DNA from: a virus
IMG/VR virus record: IMGVR_UViG_3300041407_000075
Coordinates: 1-64,000 of that record
Length of the DNA stretch: 64,000 bases
Reading direction: 5' to 3' (one strand)
The notes under the pieces are model-generated. The model ran no database searches. It was not told the DNA's origin and saw nothing but the letters and a program-made list of their open reading frames with translations. Shown here piece by piece: positions 17,526 through 26,173 of this stretch; position 1 is the stretch's first letter; every line of letters begins with the position of its first letter. Position numbers and translations under genes: made by a program.

Positions 17526-18449
17526 ATGCCCAATATTTCAAAACCCAATGATATCAACAACATTTGGGCATCTACTGGCGATGTAGTTGCTCCCGGCTCA
17601 ACATATGTAGCTAATGGGTGGGAAGCTATCATCCCTCCACATGAGTATTTTAACTGGCTTGATAATCGTCAAGATCGTTTTAATGCTCATGTAAATCAAC
17701 ATGGTACTCCTGTCTGGGACTCTATCACCGAGTATCAGGCTGGTCTTAGTTATACTAAGGGTAGTGATGGTATTATCTACCGAGCCGTTACCACTAATAG
17801 CAACATAAACCCTGTTGGGGATCTTACCGGTGCTTGGGTTAATACAAACTCTAGTGGCATGGTAGTTATCTCAACTCTAGGTAACTCCACATGGGTTGTC
17901 CCTACTGCTCTTAGCAGCGGACTTAAGAAAGCTAAAATCACTGTTACAGGTGGTGGTGCTTCTGGTGGTAGTGGTGGGTCTGGTAACAGAGGTGCTGGTG
18001 GTGGTGCTGGTGGTACAGCAATTGGTAGCCTAGACCTGACAGGAGTTACCAGTGTCGCTGTCACAGTCGGCGCTGGCGGTGCTCGACGTACTAGTGGAGC
18101 CCTTGATGGTAATGATGGTACACAGAGTAAGTTTGGTACTAGCCTCTTTGGCAATGGTGGTGGCAATGGTGGCAGGTATGCTGTAAGTGCCCCTGTCGAT
18201 GGGGGTTTTGGTGGTACTGCATCGGGAGGAAGTCTAAACCTCAAAGGTGGTGATGGCTCTGATGGACCTACAAACAGCTCCGGTGCTTCAAGTGGCGGCA
18301 GTGGCGATGGCGGTTCTTCCTATTGGGGCGGTTGCACACGTAGTAGTGCCTCAAGTATTGCAACGGCAAGCGCTTACGGCAGTGGTGGTGGTGGCGGTAT
18401 CACCGGCAGTTCGCCGGGTGGTGATGGTGTTATTGTTATTGAATGGTAA
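17526..18449 (+). CDS. Glycine-rich tail adhesin
   Basis: 307 residues. The first ~75 form a tail-attachment segment (P-P-H-E-Y-F-N-W). A chitin-binding-like module follows (E-Y-Q-A-G-L-S-Y, I-Y-R-A-V-T). From residue ~140 it is dominated by G-G-G and G-G-S-G runs separated by short strands, as in T-even gp38-type adhesins whose polyglycine helices present variable receptor loops. It is the last structural gene and probably sets host specificity together with the spike. Confidence 0.7.
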   Translation: MPNISKPNDINNIWASTGDVVAPGSTYVANGWEAIIPPHEYFNWLDNRQDRFNAHVNQHGTPVWDSITEYQAGLSYTKGSDGIIYRAVTTNSNINPVGDLTGAWVNTNSSGMVVISTLGNSTWVVPTALSSGLKKAKITVTGGGASGGSGGSGNRGAGGGAGGTAIGSLDLTGVTSVAVTVGAGGARRTSGALDGNDGTQSKFGTSLFGNGGGNGGRYAVSAPVDGGFGGTASGGSLNLKGGDGSDGPTNSSGASSGGSGDGGSSYWGGCTRSSASSIATASAYGSGGGGGITGSSPGGDGVIVIEW

Positions 18450-18473
18450 TAGCCAGCTCTATGAGGGTTTAAC

Positions 18474-19001
18474 ATGAGCGCCAACTCCAATCTGTATAAA
18501 AAGCTCCTTGGAGTTGGTCTTGGTTCTGCCTTGGCCATTTCAGGTGCATTCATCGTAGCACCATTTGAAGGCCAAGAAAACAAAGCTTATATTGACCCTG
18601 TGGGAATTGTAACTGTGTGTTATGGGAATACCGGCAAAGAAGCTGTTCTTGGAAAATCTTACACAGATGATCAGTGTCTGGATCAGATGGCTACAGACTT
18701 AAAAGAGCATGACAAGCAATTGATGTCTGTTGTTAAGGTTCCATTTAAGTCTGACTACCAACATGCTGCCATGCTTTCATTTGTTTACAATGCAGGGGTT
18801 GGTAATTTCTCGTCTAGTACCATGCTTAAGAAACTTAATGCAAAAGACTATGATGGGGCTTGTCAAGAGCTGACTAAATGGGTTTATGCGAAAAAGAAAA
18901 TGCTGAGAGGCTTGGTTATCAGGCGCTCTGTAGAGTATAAATACTGTATCGGTGAAGTTCCAGTAGATATTAAAGAGGTGGTTAATGAAGGTAAAAATTA
19001 A
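18474..19001 (+). CDS. SAR endolysin (T4/P1-type lysozyme, GH24)
   Basis: 175 residues. Glu32, Asp41 and Thr47 give the E-8-D-5-T catalytic spacing of T4/P1 lysozymes (F-E-G, Y-I-D-P-V-G, V-T-V-C-Y-G). It hydrolyses the MurNAc-GlcNAc bond of peptidoglycan. Residues ~11-30 are weakly hydrophobic and Gly/Ala-rich, the form of a signal-arrest-release anchor, so export would be Sec-dependent with activation on membrane depolarisation. It overlaps the holin gene by 17 bases. Confidence 0.9.
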   Translation: MSANSNLYKKLLGVGLGSALAISGAFIVAPFEGQENKAYIDPVGIVTVCYGNTGKEAVLGKSYTDDQCLDQMATDLKEHDKQLMSVVKVPFKSDYQHAAMLSFVYNAGVGNFSSSTMLKKLNAKDYDGACQELTKWVYAKKKMLRGLVIRRSVEYKYCIGEVPVDIKEVVNEGKN

Positions 19002-19233
19002 ACGTCCTACTTTGATAGAAGATTGGAAGAAGCAACTAAAGTCTTATTCCGCACTTAGCCTATTTGCTAACATTCTGATAGCTCTTGCATACGGCCTGTC
19101 ACTAGCATTTGGAATGGGGCTTGTTTACATGAGCCCTTTCTACATTGTACTAGTAATGGGTGGTGTAGCGAGTCTTGGTGCTCTAGGTCGGTTCATAAAG
19201 CAACAGAAAGAGGATGAAGAGAATGTTCAATAG
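18985..19233 (+). CDS. Holin or pinholin candidate
   Basis: 82 residues with two predicted membrane segments (about 22-47 and 50-69) separated by a short turn, a basic N-terminus (K-V-K-I-K-R) and a charged C-terminus (K-Q-Q-K-E-D-E-E). Size, topology and position between SAR endolysin and spanins fit a small two-helix holin that collapses the membrane potential. The start ATG lies inside the endolysin gene. Confidence 0.7.
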   Translation: MKVKIKRPTLIEDWKKQLKSYSALSLFANILIALAYGLSLAFGMGLVYMSPFYIVLVMGGVASLGALGRFIKQQKEDEENVQ

Positions 19234-19699
19234 CTGGATGTTCTATCTCATTCTCGGTTTGTCTGCAAGTACCCTCACTTTAGGCTGGCTTTCTCTATCT
19301 CTGCACGACGATAAAGTGATAGCTGAGCAAGCACTAGTCCAAGCTATTAACGTCAATTCTGATATGCAAAAGTCCCTTAACTTAAAGGATTTAAGCTGTC
19401 AAATAGACTCACAGTCTGGTGCTGAGCTTGTAGCTGAGAAGAGTAAGATTGATGAAGGTATTTCTCCTGTAAACAGTCAACTTAAAGACTTGGCTACAGT
19501 AAAGAAAACACCAAGTAAAGTTGTCACTGCTGTGGCACCTAAACAAAACGAGACTATTAAAGATGAAAGCAATTTCTTGCCTGATGATGGGCTTCTTAGT
19601 CCTAATGTTACAGGGCTGCTTCGCAACGGCTGGTGTAGTGCCTACCCCGACAGTGACCAATGTGTTTCCACCGGACAACCTTCTGGTCAACCCTTGTAA
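19214..19699 (+). CDS. Inner-membrane spanin (Rz-like)
   Basis: 161 residues: a single N-terminal membrane helix (~8-28) followed by a periplasmic region. Two ATGs (19214 and 19223) are possible; both overlap the end of the holin gene. The outer-membrane partner is nested in another frame from 19563, the classic Rz/Rz1 arrangement. Together they fuse inner and outer membranes in the last step of lysis. Confidence 0.7.
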   Translation: MKRMFNSWMFYLILGLSASTLTLGWLSLSLHDDKVIAEQALVQAINVNSDMQKSLNLKDLSCQIDSQSGAELVAEKSKIDEGISPVNSQLKDLATVKKTPSKVVTAVAPKQNETIKDESNFLPDDGLLSPNVTGLLRNGWCSAYPDSDQCVSTGQPSGQPL

Positions 19700-19841
19700 A
19701 CCTACTCCTGCGGGAGAAAGTCTTATTGATTTGGCTATTGCTCAGAATACCAACGTTGGGTGTATAGGGAAATGGGAAAAGCAGATGAATAAGATCAGGG
19801 ATAACAAAGCAAAACAAAAGGCCCTTTATAATGTCAAATGA
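19563..19841 (+). CDS. Outer-membrane spanin lipoprotein (Rz1-like), nested
   Basis: 92 residues from ATG 19563. The signal peptide ends in the lipobox L-Q-G-C with lipidated Cys19. The mature part is Pro-rich at first (V-V-P-T-P-T), as in Rz1 proteins. It is nested in and then extends past the Rz-like gene. Upstream codons in this frame are ignored because the ATG gives a complete lipoprotein signal. Confidence 0.75.
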   Translation: MKAISCLMMGFLVLMLQGCFATAGVVPTPTVTNVFPPDNLLVNPCKPTPAGESLIDLAIAQNTNVGCIGKWEKQMNKIRDNKAKQKALYNVK

Positions 19842-20148
19842 CGATGCCAACATTAGGATCAACAACCTATGGGAGCGACTCTGTTTGGGTATGCTCTCTT
19901 TGATTGTTAGTGCATTATTCCTAACTTACCAAGCTCAACGAGCAGACTTCAAAGGTCTTGAAGAAAAAGTTCTCACGATGCAGACAGGTAAGGTAAACCG
20001 GGAAGATCTTCGAGAGGTAGAGAACAGGTTGAACAACAAGATTGATGCCAGTATCTCTGACCTAATTGCAAGAAGCGCAGCAGACAAACAAGAGATTATT
20101 CGTACCATCGAACTCTACTTTGTAGGTGTTAAAAACAAACAACGGTAG
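19831..20148 (+). CDS. Membrane-anchored coiled-coil protein
   Basis: 105 residues. One membrane helix (~17-32) follows a short charged N-terminus; residues ~38-90 form a heptad-rich coiled coil (L-E-E-K-V, V-E-N-R-L-N-N-K). The ATG overlaps the o-spanin stop. Function unknown. Position after the lysis genes suggests a lysis regulator or envelope protein. Confidence 0.6.
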   Translation: MSNDDANIRINNLWERLCLGMLSLIVSALFLTYQAQRADFKGLEEKVLTMQTGKVNREDLREVENRLNNKIDASISDLIARSAADKQEIIRTIELYFVGVKNKQR

Positions 20149-20157
20149 AGGCATCCA

Positions 20158-20505
20158 ATGATATGGACGATACTTGAAAGGACTATTCACCTACTTACTT
20201 TTGTGCTGTTGGTAGCGATGTTGGCTATCATTATGACTAACAGTAAAAGCTCAGAGGATGTAGGTAACTTCGGTTTGAAGTTGGATGTGGTAAAGCAAGA
20301 GTCTCTGAATGCCATAAAGAATAATGTTGAATACTTTGAAAAACGTATTAACAATGTATCAGAGAAACAAGACAGTTATCAAGTTGGCACAGACCAACGT
20401 GTGTATGTGCTTGAGCAAAGGATGAAAGAATTGCAAGCTGATAAGAAGAATAATCAGAAAGTGGTTCAGAATAATATCCAGACACAGAACAATACAAATA
20501 ATTAA
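20158..20505 (+). CDS. Membrane-anchored coiled-coil protein, second
   Basis: 115 residues with the same design as the previous gene: N-terminal membrane helix (~7-27), then a long coiled coil (V-Y-V-L-E-Q-R-M-K-E-L) and an Asn/Gln-rich tail. Last gene of the late block; the terminator at 20570 follows. Similar topology suggests the two could work as a pair. Function unknown. Confidence 0.6.
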   Translation: MIWTILERTIHLLTFVLLVAMLAIIMTNSKSSEDVGNFGLKLDVVKQESLNAIKNNVEYFEKRINNVSEKQDSYQVGTDQRVYVLEQRMKELQADKKNNQKVVQNNIQTQNNTNN

Positions 20506-20569
20506 AGCTAAGAATAAGAAGCCACTAGGCACACAGGCTACGCCATTAGCCTTATTTCAGATATGTTTA

Positions 20570-20606
20570 AGCCCCGAGGACGTGAGTCTTTCGGGGCTTT
20601 CTTTTG
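20570..20606 (+). terminator. Rho-independent terminator of late block
   Basis: AGCCCCGA (20570-20577) pairs with TCGGGGCT (20591-20598) over a 13-base loop, followed by TTCTTTTGTCT. It ends rightward late transcription just before the convergent leftward operon. A smaller hairpin (AGGCTA/TAGCCT, 20535-20552) lies upstream. Confidence 0.85.
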
Positions 20607-20614
20607 TCTAAATT

Positions 20615-20806
20615 TTATTCAGTTGTCTTAGATGCAACCTCAAATATAGTCTTCTCACTTCTCTGTGCTATTGGTTTCTCTTTAACAAGTGGAACTTGCA
20701 AGATCTGTTTCTGTTTAAACACCTCACTCTGTAGGTACGTATACCCACAGACTAGTACAACAACCAGAAGGAGCAAGCCAGCAATTAGATCTTCATAACC
20801 TTTCAT
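20615..20806 (-). CDS. Small single-pass membrane protein
   Basis: 63 residues with one strong membrane helix (L-L-L-L-V-V-V-L-V region, ~9-25) and a basic C-terminal tail. Last gene of the leftward block. Function not recognised. Confidence 0.55.
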   Translation of the reverse strand: MKGYEDLIAGLLLLVVVLVCGYTYLQSEVFKQKQILQVPLVKEKPIAQRSEKTIFEVASKTTE

Positions 20807-20816
20807 GTTTTAATCC

Positions 20817-21128
20817 TCATGGATAACGAATATACTTAACTTTCTTAGACTTCTCAACAGCCTTTTGACGAGCTGCTTCTTGTTTATCATTCTCTACTAG
20901 TTCGAGCAAGCTGTCAATAATCTTCTTGGCTCTTTCTAAAGATCCATAAGGACCAAATTCCTTAGTGAAAACCTCTTTGCTCATAGAATCAGTATAGCCC
21001 ATCCAATCAAGTTTCAACCGTGCAGGATACCAAGACAGAGAATCCTGCCAGACATGTACTTCGGCTGTGTATCCTGTGATTTCGATTCCATCATATGTTT
21101 TAGTAATTTGTTTAATTCGTGTTTTCAT
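20817..21128 (-). CDS. Hypothetical protein
   Basis: 103 residues when started at ATG 21128, which has AAGGAGA upstream; upstream codons in this frame overlap the next gene and are probably not used. N-terminal beta-rich (I-E-I-T-G-Y-T), then a Lys/Glu helix (E-R-A-K-K-I-I-D). No family recognised. Confidence 0.6.
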   Translation of the reverse strand: MKTRIKQITKTYDGIEITGYTAEVHVWQDSLSWYPARLKLDWMGYTDSMSKEVFTKEFGPYGSLERAKKIIDSLLELVENDKQEAARQKAVEKSKKVKYIRYP

Positions 21129-21453
21129 CTTCTTTCTCCTTATTATCTTCTTTGTAGATTTCTGCACTATGAACAGCATCACACCATAAAGTTGGGAGGG
21201 CGTCTTTCAATTCTTTTAGATTATTAATCAAGACATCAAGCTTTTCAATTCTTTTCTGTACATCCGAATCCTTGTAAATATTAAAATCTAGGTATATTTT
21301 CTTTGTGCAATCACCCAACTGAACTTCTGCATCCACACGAGGCTCTGTGTCATACTGCTCCATCTTTTCCAGAAGTGGAGTTGATGCTGTGACGACAATA
21401 AAACCTGTTTCGTCTGGTGAATCTGATAGGAATTGCTTTTTGGTTAACCTCAC
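21112..21453 (-). CDS. Hypothetical protein
   Basis: 113 residues, acidic, ending in a Lys/Glu/Asn-rich tail that overlaps the downstream gene by 17 bases. A helical segment (I-E-K-L-D-V-L-I-N-N-L-K-E-L) is visible. Not recognised. Confidence 0.55.
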   Translation of the reverse strand: MRLTKKQFLSDSPDETGFIVVTASTPLLEKMEQYDTEPRVDAEVQLGDCTKKIYLDFNIYKDSDVQKRIEKLDVLINNLKELKDALPTLWCDAVHSAEIYKEDNKEKEDENTN

Positions 21454-21458
21454 TTAAA

Positions 21459-21764
21459 TTACTCCAAATCAAGTTCATATTCAAAGAAGAAACAATCAGA
21501 GCTTGCTCCATCGCGTCGTACCCATATAGTAGTTCCGTTTGGCTCTACGTAAGCTACCACACCAGACATTGCCCTGTTAAAACCGCACTGGTCGTTACCC
21601 TTAACACGATCACCAATCTTCAAAACTTTAACTTCTGGTTTTGGTGTCAATTTGATCACTTCCATTTCCAGTAATGAAATCTTATCAAGGAGGTCTTCTC
21701 GGTCATTATCATACACCTTAGGCCTATTAAAACGTGACATAAATTTAGCTACCGGGTTCTTCAT
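21459..21764 (-). CDS. Hypothetical protein with KOW/SH3-like domain
   Basis: 101 residues. A helical N-terminal half (L-L-D-K-I-S-L-L-E-M-E) precedes a small beta domain starting K-I-G-D-R-V-K-G and containing G-V-V-A-Y-V-E-P-N-G, a pattern of SH3/KOW-like barrels. The 27143 protein has a similar opening. Function unknown. Confidence 0.55.
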   Translation of the reverse strand: MKNPVAKFMSRFNRPKVYDNDREDLLDKISLLEMEVIKLTPKPEVKVLKIGDRVKGNDQCGFNRAMSGVVAYVEPNGTTIWVRRDGASSDCFFFEYELDLE

Positions 21765-21781
21765 TTTAAATTCTCCACAAA

Positions 21782-21814
21782 GAAAAAGACCACAAGCATC
21801 TCTGCCTATGGTCT
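21782..21814 (-). terminator. Terminator after ribonucleotide reductase genes
   Basis: Read leftward, AGACCA and TGGTCT (positions 21814-21809 and 21792-21787) form a stem over a 16-base loop and are followed by TTTTCTTTG. It should end much of the RNR transcription before the three small terminal genes. Confidence 0.65.
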
Positions 21815-21855
21815 GTAGTTTAGGCTTCTTTCAAAGCTGTGTCAAATTTTATTTT

Positions 21856-22863
21856 CTATGCTGCAAGATGGAGATATTTTGAGTAGTCAATCTTACCGGG
21901 CAAACCGCCGTGTGAATAGTCCGTGATTTTTTTCTCAAAAAAGTTACCATGCTTCGAACCGGACAACACCCACTCCATCCATTCCAAAGGATTCTTACCA
22001 ACGTCCTTCATCGAACGAAGCTCCAACTGATACTCACGGAACTCACAGAGATAGGTAATATAGTCCTTCATCTCTTCGGCTGTCATACCTTCAGAACCGC
22101 CCATCTCATACACCAGATCAATGAACTTGTGTTCTGCTTTCTTGTAAGCGTCCACAAAAGATAGAATACAACGATCAAGTGCAGCATTCTCAAGTTCAGA
22201 CAGAGATTTACGAGCTTCCTTCAGAGCACGAATATTGTTCGTTACATGCTCCTGTTCGTCTTTCAATGACCACTCGTTTACATCGTTAAACCCAATCAAG
22301 ATCCCGTGACGACACATGTTCAGAAGTGTAGCAAAAGCAGCAAACAAACCAATACCTTCACCAAGAAGAATCTGTGCAAGCAGTACAGAAGTCTTCAACT
22401 CTTCAGATGAACCCTCTGGCGTCATATCTGCACTCATAACATCAAGTTTATCTACCATCTCAACATAGTCTGCAAATGCAATCCAGTCTTGGTCAGAGAA
22501 ACCGAAGGTCTCAGCACACAAAGCATATGCACGCTGGTGGACAACTTCCCGTGCTGCAAAGGTAAGGAACATATTCCGAATTTCATTGTTCTTTACATGG
22601 GCCATCAACTTTGTATAACCAGCACCAACAGTCCGATCCATCTCAGTAAACAAACAAAGAGTTCGATCAAGGATATTCTTGTTCTGTTCATGACTTACAG
22701 TCTGTGTTGCTAGTCCGTTCTTACTGAAGTACTGCTGAGTATCATCTTGAAGATTAACCTGATGGATGTCCCAATACATCTCAATACTGTGTTTCTGTGC
22801 TGCTTCGACTGCCCAACTATATTGGAAAGGTCGATAAGACTTACTCTCTTCAAAAATACTCAT
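21856..22863 (-). CDS. nrdB: Class I ribonucleotide reductase, beta subunit
   Basis: 335 residues. Metal ligands are in place: Asp76, Glu106 and His109 (E-V-V-H), Glu169 (L-G-E-G), Glu203 and His206 (E-Q-E-H). Tyr113, four residues after His109, is the radical tyrosine of class Ia enzymes. With the alpha subunit it reduces ribonucleotides to deoxyribonucleotides. It starts one base after the alpha gene ends, so the pair is co-translated. Confidence 0.95.
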   Translation of the reverse strand: MSIFEESKSYRPFQYSWAVEAAQKHSIEMYWDIHQVNLQDDTQQYFSKNGLATQTVSHEQNKNILDRTLCLFTEMDRTVGAGYTKLMAHVKNNEIRNMFLTFAAREVVHQRAYALCAETFGFSDQDWIAFADYVEMVDKLDVMSADMTPEGSSEELKTSVLLAQILLGEGIGLFAAFATLLNMCRHGILIGFNDVNEWSLKDEQEHVTNNIRALKEARKSLSELENAALDRCILSFVDAYKKAEHKFIDLVYEMGGSEGMTAEEMKDYITYLCEFREYQLELRSMKDVGKNPLEWMEWVLSGSKHGNFFEKKITDYSHGGLPGKIDYSKYLHLAA

Positions 22864-24723
22864 TCAACCCTCGCATGCTTTACATTCATCGTAAACAATA
22901 GTTTTACGCACTGGGACACTGTTCAAAGGCAGCTTACCACCTACCCCTACACTTGCCTTGGCTACGCCTTTAGTGCGGCAATAGTATAAGCTTTTTACGC
23001 CAGAAGCCCAAGCTTTTACGTGAATATCTGACATCTCTTCCATCGTAATATCTTTAGGTACAAAGAGGTTCAAGCTTTGACTTTGACAAACAAACTTCTG
23101 ACGAATCGCTGCCAATTCAACAATCCACATTGGGTCAATCTCGTAAGCAGTTTTGAATACCAGCTTCTCTTCAGAAGTCAAGCAATCCAGATGTTGTACG
23201 CTGCCTTCTGTCTCAACAATCGACTTCCAAATCTCAGGCGTATTAAATCCTTTCTCTTCAAGCAACTTCTCAAGGTATTTATTCTTGATTAGGAAGTTAC
23301 CAGCCCGTCCCTGTGCGTTGAAAGCGCATCCACTCCAAGGCTCAATGCTTGGACTTACATCAATCAGACTACTTGAGCTGGCGTTGGGTGCAATAGCGAA
23401 CAAATGACTATTACGCATACCACTACCACGAGTATCTGGTGACTCTCCCCGTTCTTTACCAAGTTGTAAACTCTCAGCAATACCTTGACGCTCGATATTA
23501 GAATGAATCATTGATACGTGTTGTGCTGCACTATTGAAGCCACCCGATTCAAAAGGAATCATCTTACTTTGCAAGTAAGAATGCCAGCCCAGCGAACCAA
23601 TTCCGATTGCTCTTTCTTTAGAGGCGGAGTAGACAGCCCGTTTCAACTCTGGTGGTGCCAAACGAATAAAGTATTCAAGCACGTTATCCAGCAAACGAAC
23701 CAAGTCAGCAACCAAACCCTTGTCTTTCCATTCATCGTACATCTCAAGATTCAAACTACTTAGGCAGCAAACAGCAGTTCGTTTATCCGATGTCATGAGC
23801 GTTACTTCACTACAAAGATTACTTTGACTTACATGGTACAAAGGACGTTTAATCCAAGGACGAATATTACGATTAACAGTGTCCTTAAACAACATATAGG
23901 GCTCACCAGTATCATAACGCAAGGTTAGCAACTCTTCCCACACTTCGCGAGCTGGCAACATACGTCCCGTTGGACCATGCTTTGGATCTACCAATTCATA
24001 ATCTTCACCTTTAATCATAGACATCATAAAAGAGTCTGGGATATTCAAGGCGTTGTTCAAGTTAAAACATTTGTGATTCTGATCACCACCAACAGGATTA
24101 CGCATTTCAATAAATGGCTTAACTTCTGGATGATCAATATCCAAGTAAGCTGCCATCGAACCTCGACGTGAAGCTGTTTGTTTATACGCCAATGTATCAG
24201 CATCATACCCAGCCAAGTGAGCCATTACCCCAGTAGACTTTTCATCTGGTGAACGATTAGATGCCCAAATACCGACACCACCGCCCATCATTGAAAGCCA
24301 TTCTGCTTCACTACGAGCCTCTACCAAACCTTTCTTAGTGTCTGGAATCTTAGATAAGAAGCAAGAAATAGGCATTCCATCAGGGTCTACGTTCTCTGCC
24401 AACCAATCAGAAGCCTCTTCAAATTGATCTTTACCAAATGTAGGCCATTCAATATCTACAGCATTGCTCAGCACCGGGCTTGCAAAAGTAAACCATTTGT
24501 TACTTACAGCATGGTAGATACGTTCTGCAAACTCGTAGTCTCCGAAAGAGTAACATGTAGCAGCACGAGCAAAAGACTCTTGTGGACTGTTTTCATGATC
24601 TTTCTTGTAAAAGCCCTTACGGGTTAACATAGCCTTACCCTGTTCAGGGATCAGGTTGTCTCGTGCGTAATCAATGTAAATCCCCAGATATTCTTTTAGT
24701 GTATCTTCGTCAACTTCTTTCAA
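22864..24723 (-). CDS. nrdA: Class I ribonucleotide reductase, alpha subunit
   Basis: 619 residues. The active-site triad N-L-C-S-E gives Asn302, Cys304 and Glu306; Cys121 (I-S-C-F) and Cys319 (V-C-C-L-S) form the redox pair; the C-terminal C-K-A-C (614-617) passes electrons from thioredoxin or glutaredoxin. The protein is shorter than E. coli NrdA (761) and I see no full N-terminal ATP-cone, so dATP feedback may be absent, which would suit a phage raising dNTP pools. That regulatory point is inference. Confidence 0.95.
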   Translation of the reverse strand: MKEVDEDTLKEYLGIYIDYARDNLIPEQGKAMLTRKGFYKKDHENSPQESFARAATCYSFGDYEFAERIYHAVSNKWFTFASPVLSNAVDIEWPTFGKDQFEEASDWLAENVDPDGMPISCFLSKIPDTKKGLVEARSEAEWLSMMGGGVGIWASNRSPDEKSTGVMAHLAGYDADTLAYKQTASRRGSMAAYLDIDHPEVKPFIEMRNPVGGDQNHKCFNLNNALNIPDSFMMSMIKGEDYELVDPKHGPTGRMLPAREVWEELLTLRYDTGEPYMLFKDTVNRNIRPWIKRPLYHVSQSNLCSEVTLMTSDKRTAVCCLSSLNLEMYDEWKDKGLVADLVRLLDNVLEYFIRLAPPELKRAVYSASKERAIGIGSLGWHSYLQSKMIPFESGGFNSAAQHVSMIHSNIERQGIAESLQLGKERGESPDTRGSGMRNSHLFAIAPNASSSSLIDVSPSIEPWSGCAFNAQGRAGNFLIKNKYLEKLLEEKGFNTPEIWKSIVETEGSVQHLDCLTSEEKLVFKTAYEIDPMWIVELAAIRQKFVCQSQSLNLFVPKDITMEEMSDIHVKAWASGVKSLYYCRTKGVAKASVGVGGKLPLNSVPVRKTIVYDECKACEG

Positions 24724-24735
24724 ACCCCAATCTCC

Positions 24736-25101
24736 TTAATTAGCGTGTCGTTCAAGTTCAGACACAATGTGTGCCGTATTACTATAATTCTTACCCATGT
24801 TCATCAACTGAATACGTAGGTCTAGGTCACAATTAGCCACGATATTTTCCCAGCTGCTTGCCCCAGACTTCAGCCAGTTAATATCGGACCTTTCAATTCC
24901 TACAAATCGTTCACAGCTTACAATATTCCCACGCAAATTACGATGCTTAGAATACTCAAGTGTGTATGGCTCTTCTACATCAATGCCATTATCAAAAAGA
25001 ATCTTTTCAAGAGTTGCTTTATCATCACTACCGAAAGCAGCTTTGAAATTATCAATTAGAAGCAAATCACTAATGCTCAACACATGTCCGATACCACTCA
25101 T
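24736..25101 (-). CDS. Hypothetical protein
   Basis: 121 residues between nrdA and thyX genes. Mixed helix/strand composition with no motif I recognise. Overlaps the upstream gene by four bases (ATGA), so it belongs to the nucleotide-metabolism operon. Confidence 0.6.
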   Translation of the reverse strand: MSGIGHVLSISDLLLIDNFKAAFGSDDKATLEKILFDNGIDVEEPYTLEYSKHRNLRGNIVSCERFVGIERSDINWLKSGASSWENIVANCDLDLRIQLMNMGKNYSNTAHIVSELERHAN

Positions 25102-25295
25102 ACTTCTACCCCATTAGTCAAATCTTCTTGAAAGTATTCAAATGCCGAAACATCATTATTTAGTGCCAGTTCAATATCTTCGATAGTGTCAACAATGTAC
25201 CGGCTTGATTCTGAGATTGACATACCAAGTCGTACCATATACAGATTCTGAAGTTCTTGGATAAAGTTGGAAATTGTGTATTCGTTATTAATCAT
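25098..25295 (-). CDS. Hypothetical acidic protein
   Basis: 65 residues, helical and acidic (I-E-D-I-E-L-A-L, F-Q-E-D-L). Good ribosome site (GGAG) just after the ThyX stop. Function unknown. Confidence 0.55.
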   Translation of the reverse strand: MINNEYTISNFIQELQNLYMVRLGMSISESSRYIVDTIEDIELALNNDVSAFEYFQEDLTNGVEV

Positions 25296-25297
25296 TT

Positions 25298-26173
25298 TTA
25301 TTTCTCCTCAACGTAAATGTATTCTGCACCTTGTTCCAAAATCTTACGATACTGCATCCATGAATCTTCTGTATGGAAATTACCACTCATCTCAAAATCC
25401 CCATTTCTTGCCCGGGCTTGATGTTCCGTAGGGCTAAAGTGTGGTGGATCTTCTTTATATTTCCCGTACTCTGGAAGGTTTAGCATACCATAAATCTTCT
25501 TAGCTTTCTCAAGAGTATCGTCTAATTTACGATAACTTACTTGTCCACAGCAAGATGCAGAAATCATCAAAGCATCTTTAAGTGGAATACCACAATCTTT
25601 CAACCAATAACCATCTCCGAAGTAAGGCATATGCCAATCATCAGGACCAAGTTGTGCAATACTGCTGTCTTTGATCGCATCGCTCATCTCAACCGCCAGT
25701 GCCCTAATCTCTGGTTGAGCATCTTTGTGTAGACGTAAATCAAAGAATGCTTGCCAAGCTTTATATGTTGCAGTAGTTACACCTTTTGTCCACATGAAAG
25801 GTTCAAGAAGACGGTTAACAATTTGTTTATGGTAACCCTGAGCATTCAGTGTTTCTGCTCTACTGGCTGCTTCAAGTGCTGCGCCCATCCACTGATATTG
25901 ACCTTGTCCGAAAGCATCCCAGCTGGCTACTTCTTCGTTAGCAACCATCCCCGGCTCATTCTTACCCCAGTGTACAGGAAGTGCCGGGTTATTACGAACT
26001 TGATCAATCATTTGTTTTACAGGCACAGCACGAGAACTTTGAAAGTTACGGCTAGGACTTCGATGAGTGTTGAATTCAGGAAGCACAAAACGATGAAGTT
26101 CAATTTCAAGTGTGATTAACCGACTACCTTCAAACATACTATCTGCAATTACTTTAGCTGATGGACTACTCAA
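25298..26173 (-). CDS. thyX: FAD-dependent thymidylate synthase ThyX
   Basis: 291 residues from TTG 26173 with AAGGAG seven bases upstream. The ThyX signature region reads T-H-R-S-P-S-R-N-F-Q-S-S-R, a variant of RHRxxSxNxxS. F-F-D-L-R-L and A-Q-P-E-I-R match the C-terminal FAD/dUMP-binding region. It methylates dUMP to dTMP using methylene-THF and NADPH. The neighbouring dUTPase supplies dUMP. Confidence 0.9.
   Translation of the reverse strand: MSSPSAKVIADSMFEGSRLITLEIELHRFVLPEFNTHRSPSRNFQSSRAVPVKQMIDQVRNNPALPVHWGKNEPGMVANEEVASWDAFGQGQYQWMGAALEAASRAETLNAQGYHKQIVNRLLEPFMWTKGVTTATYKAWQAFFDLRLHKDAQPEIRALAVEMSDAIKDSSIAQLGPDDWHMPYFGDGYWLKDCGIPLKDALMISASCCGQVSYRKLDDTLEKAKKIYGMLNLPEYGKYKEDPPHFSPTEHQARARNGDFEMSGNFHTEDSWMQYRKILEQGAEYIYVEEK

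Noticed and set aside
17777-18244. 155-codon Pro-rich frame on the - strand
   Set aside because: Antisense of glycine codons in the adhesin gives prolines; no start signal.
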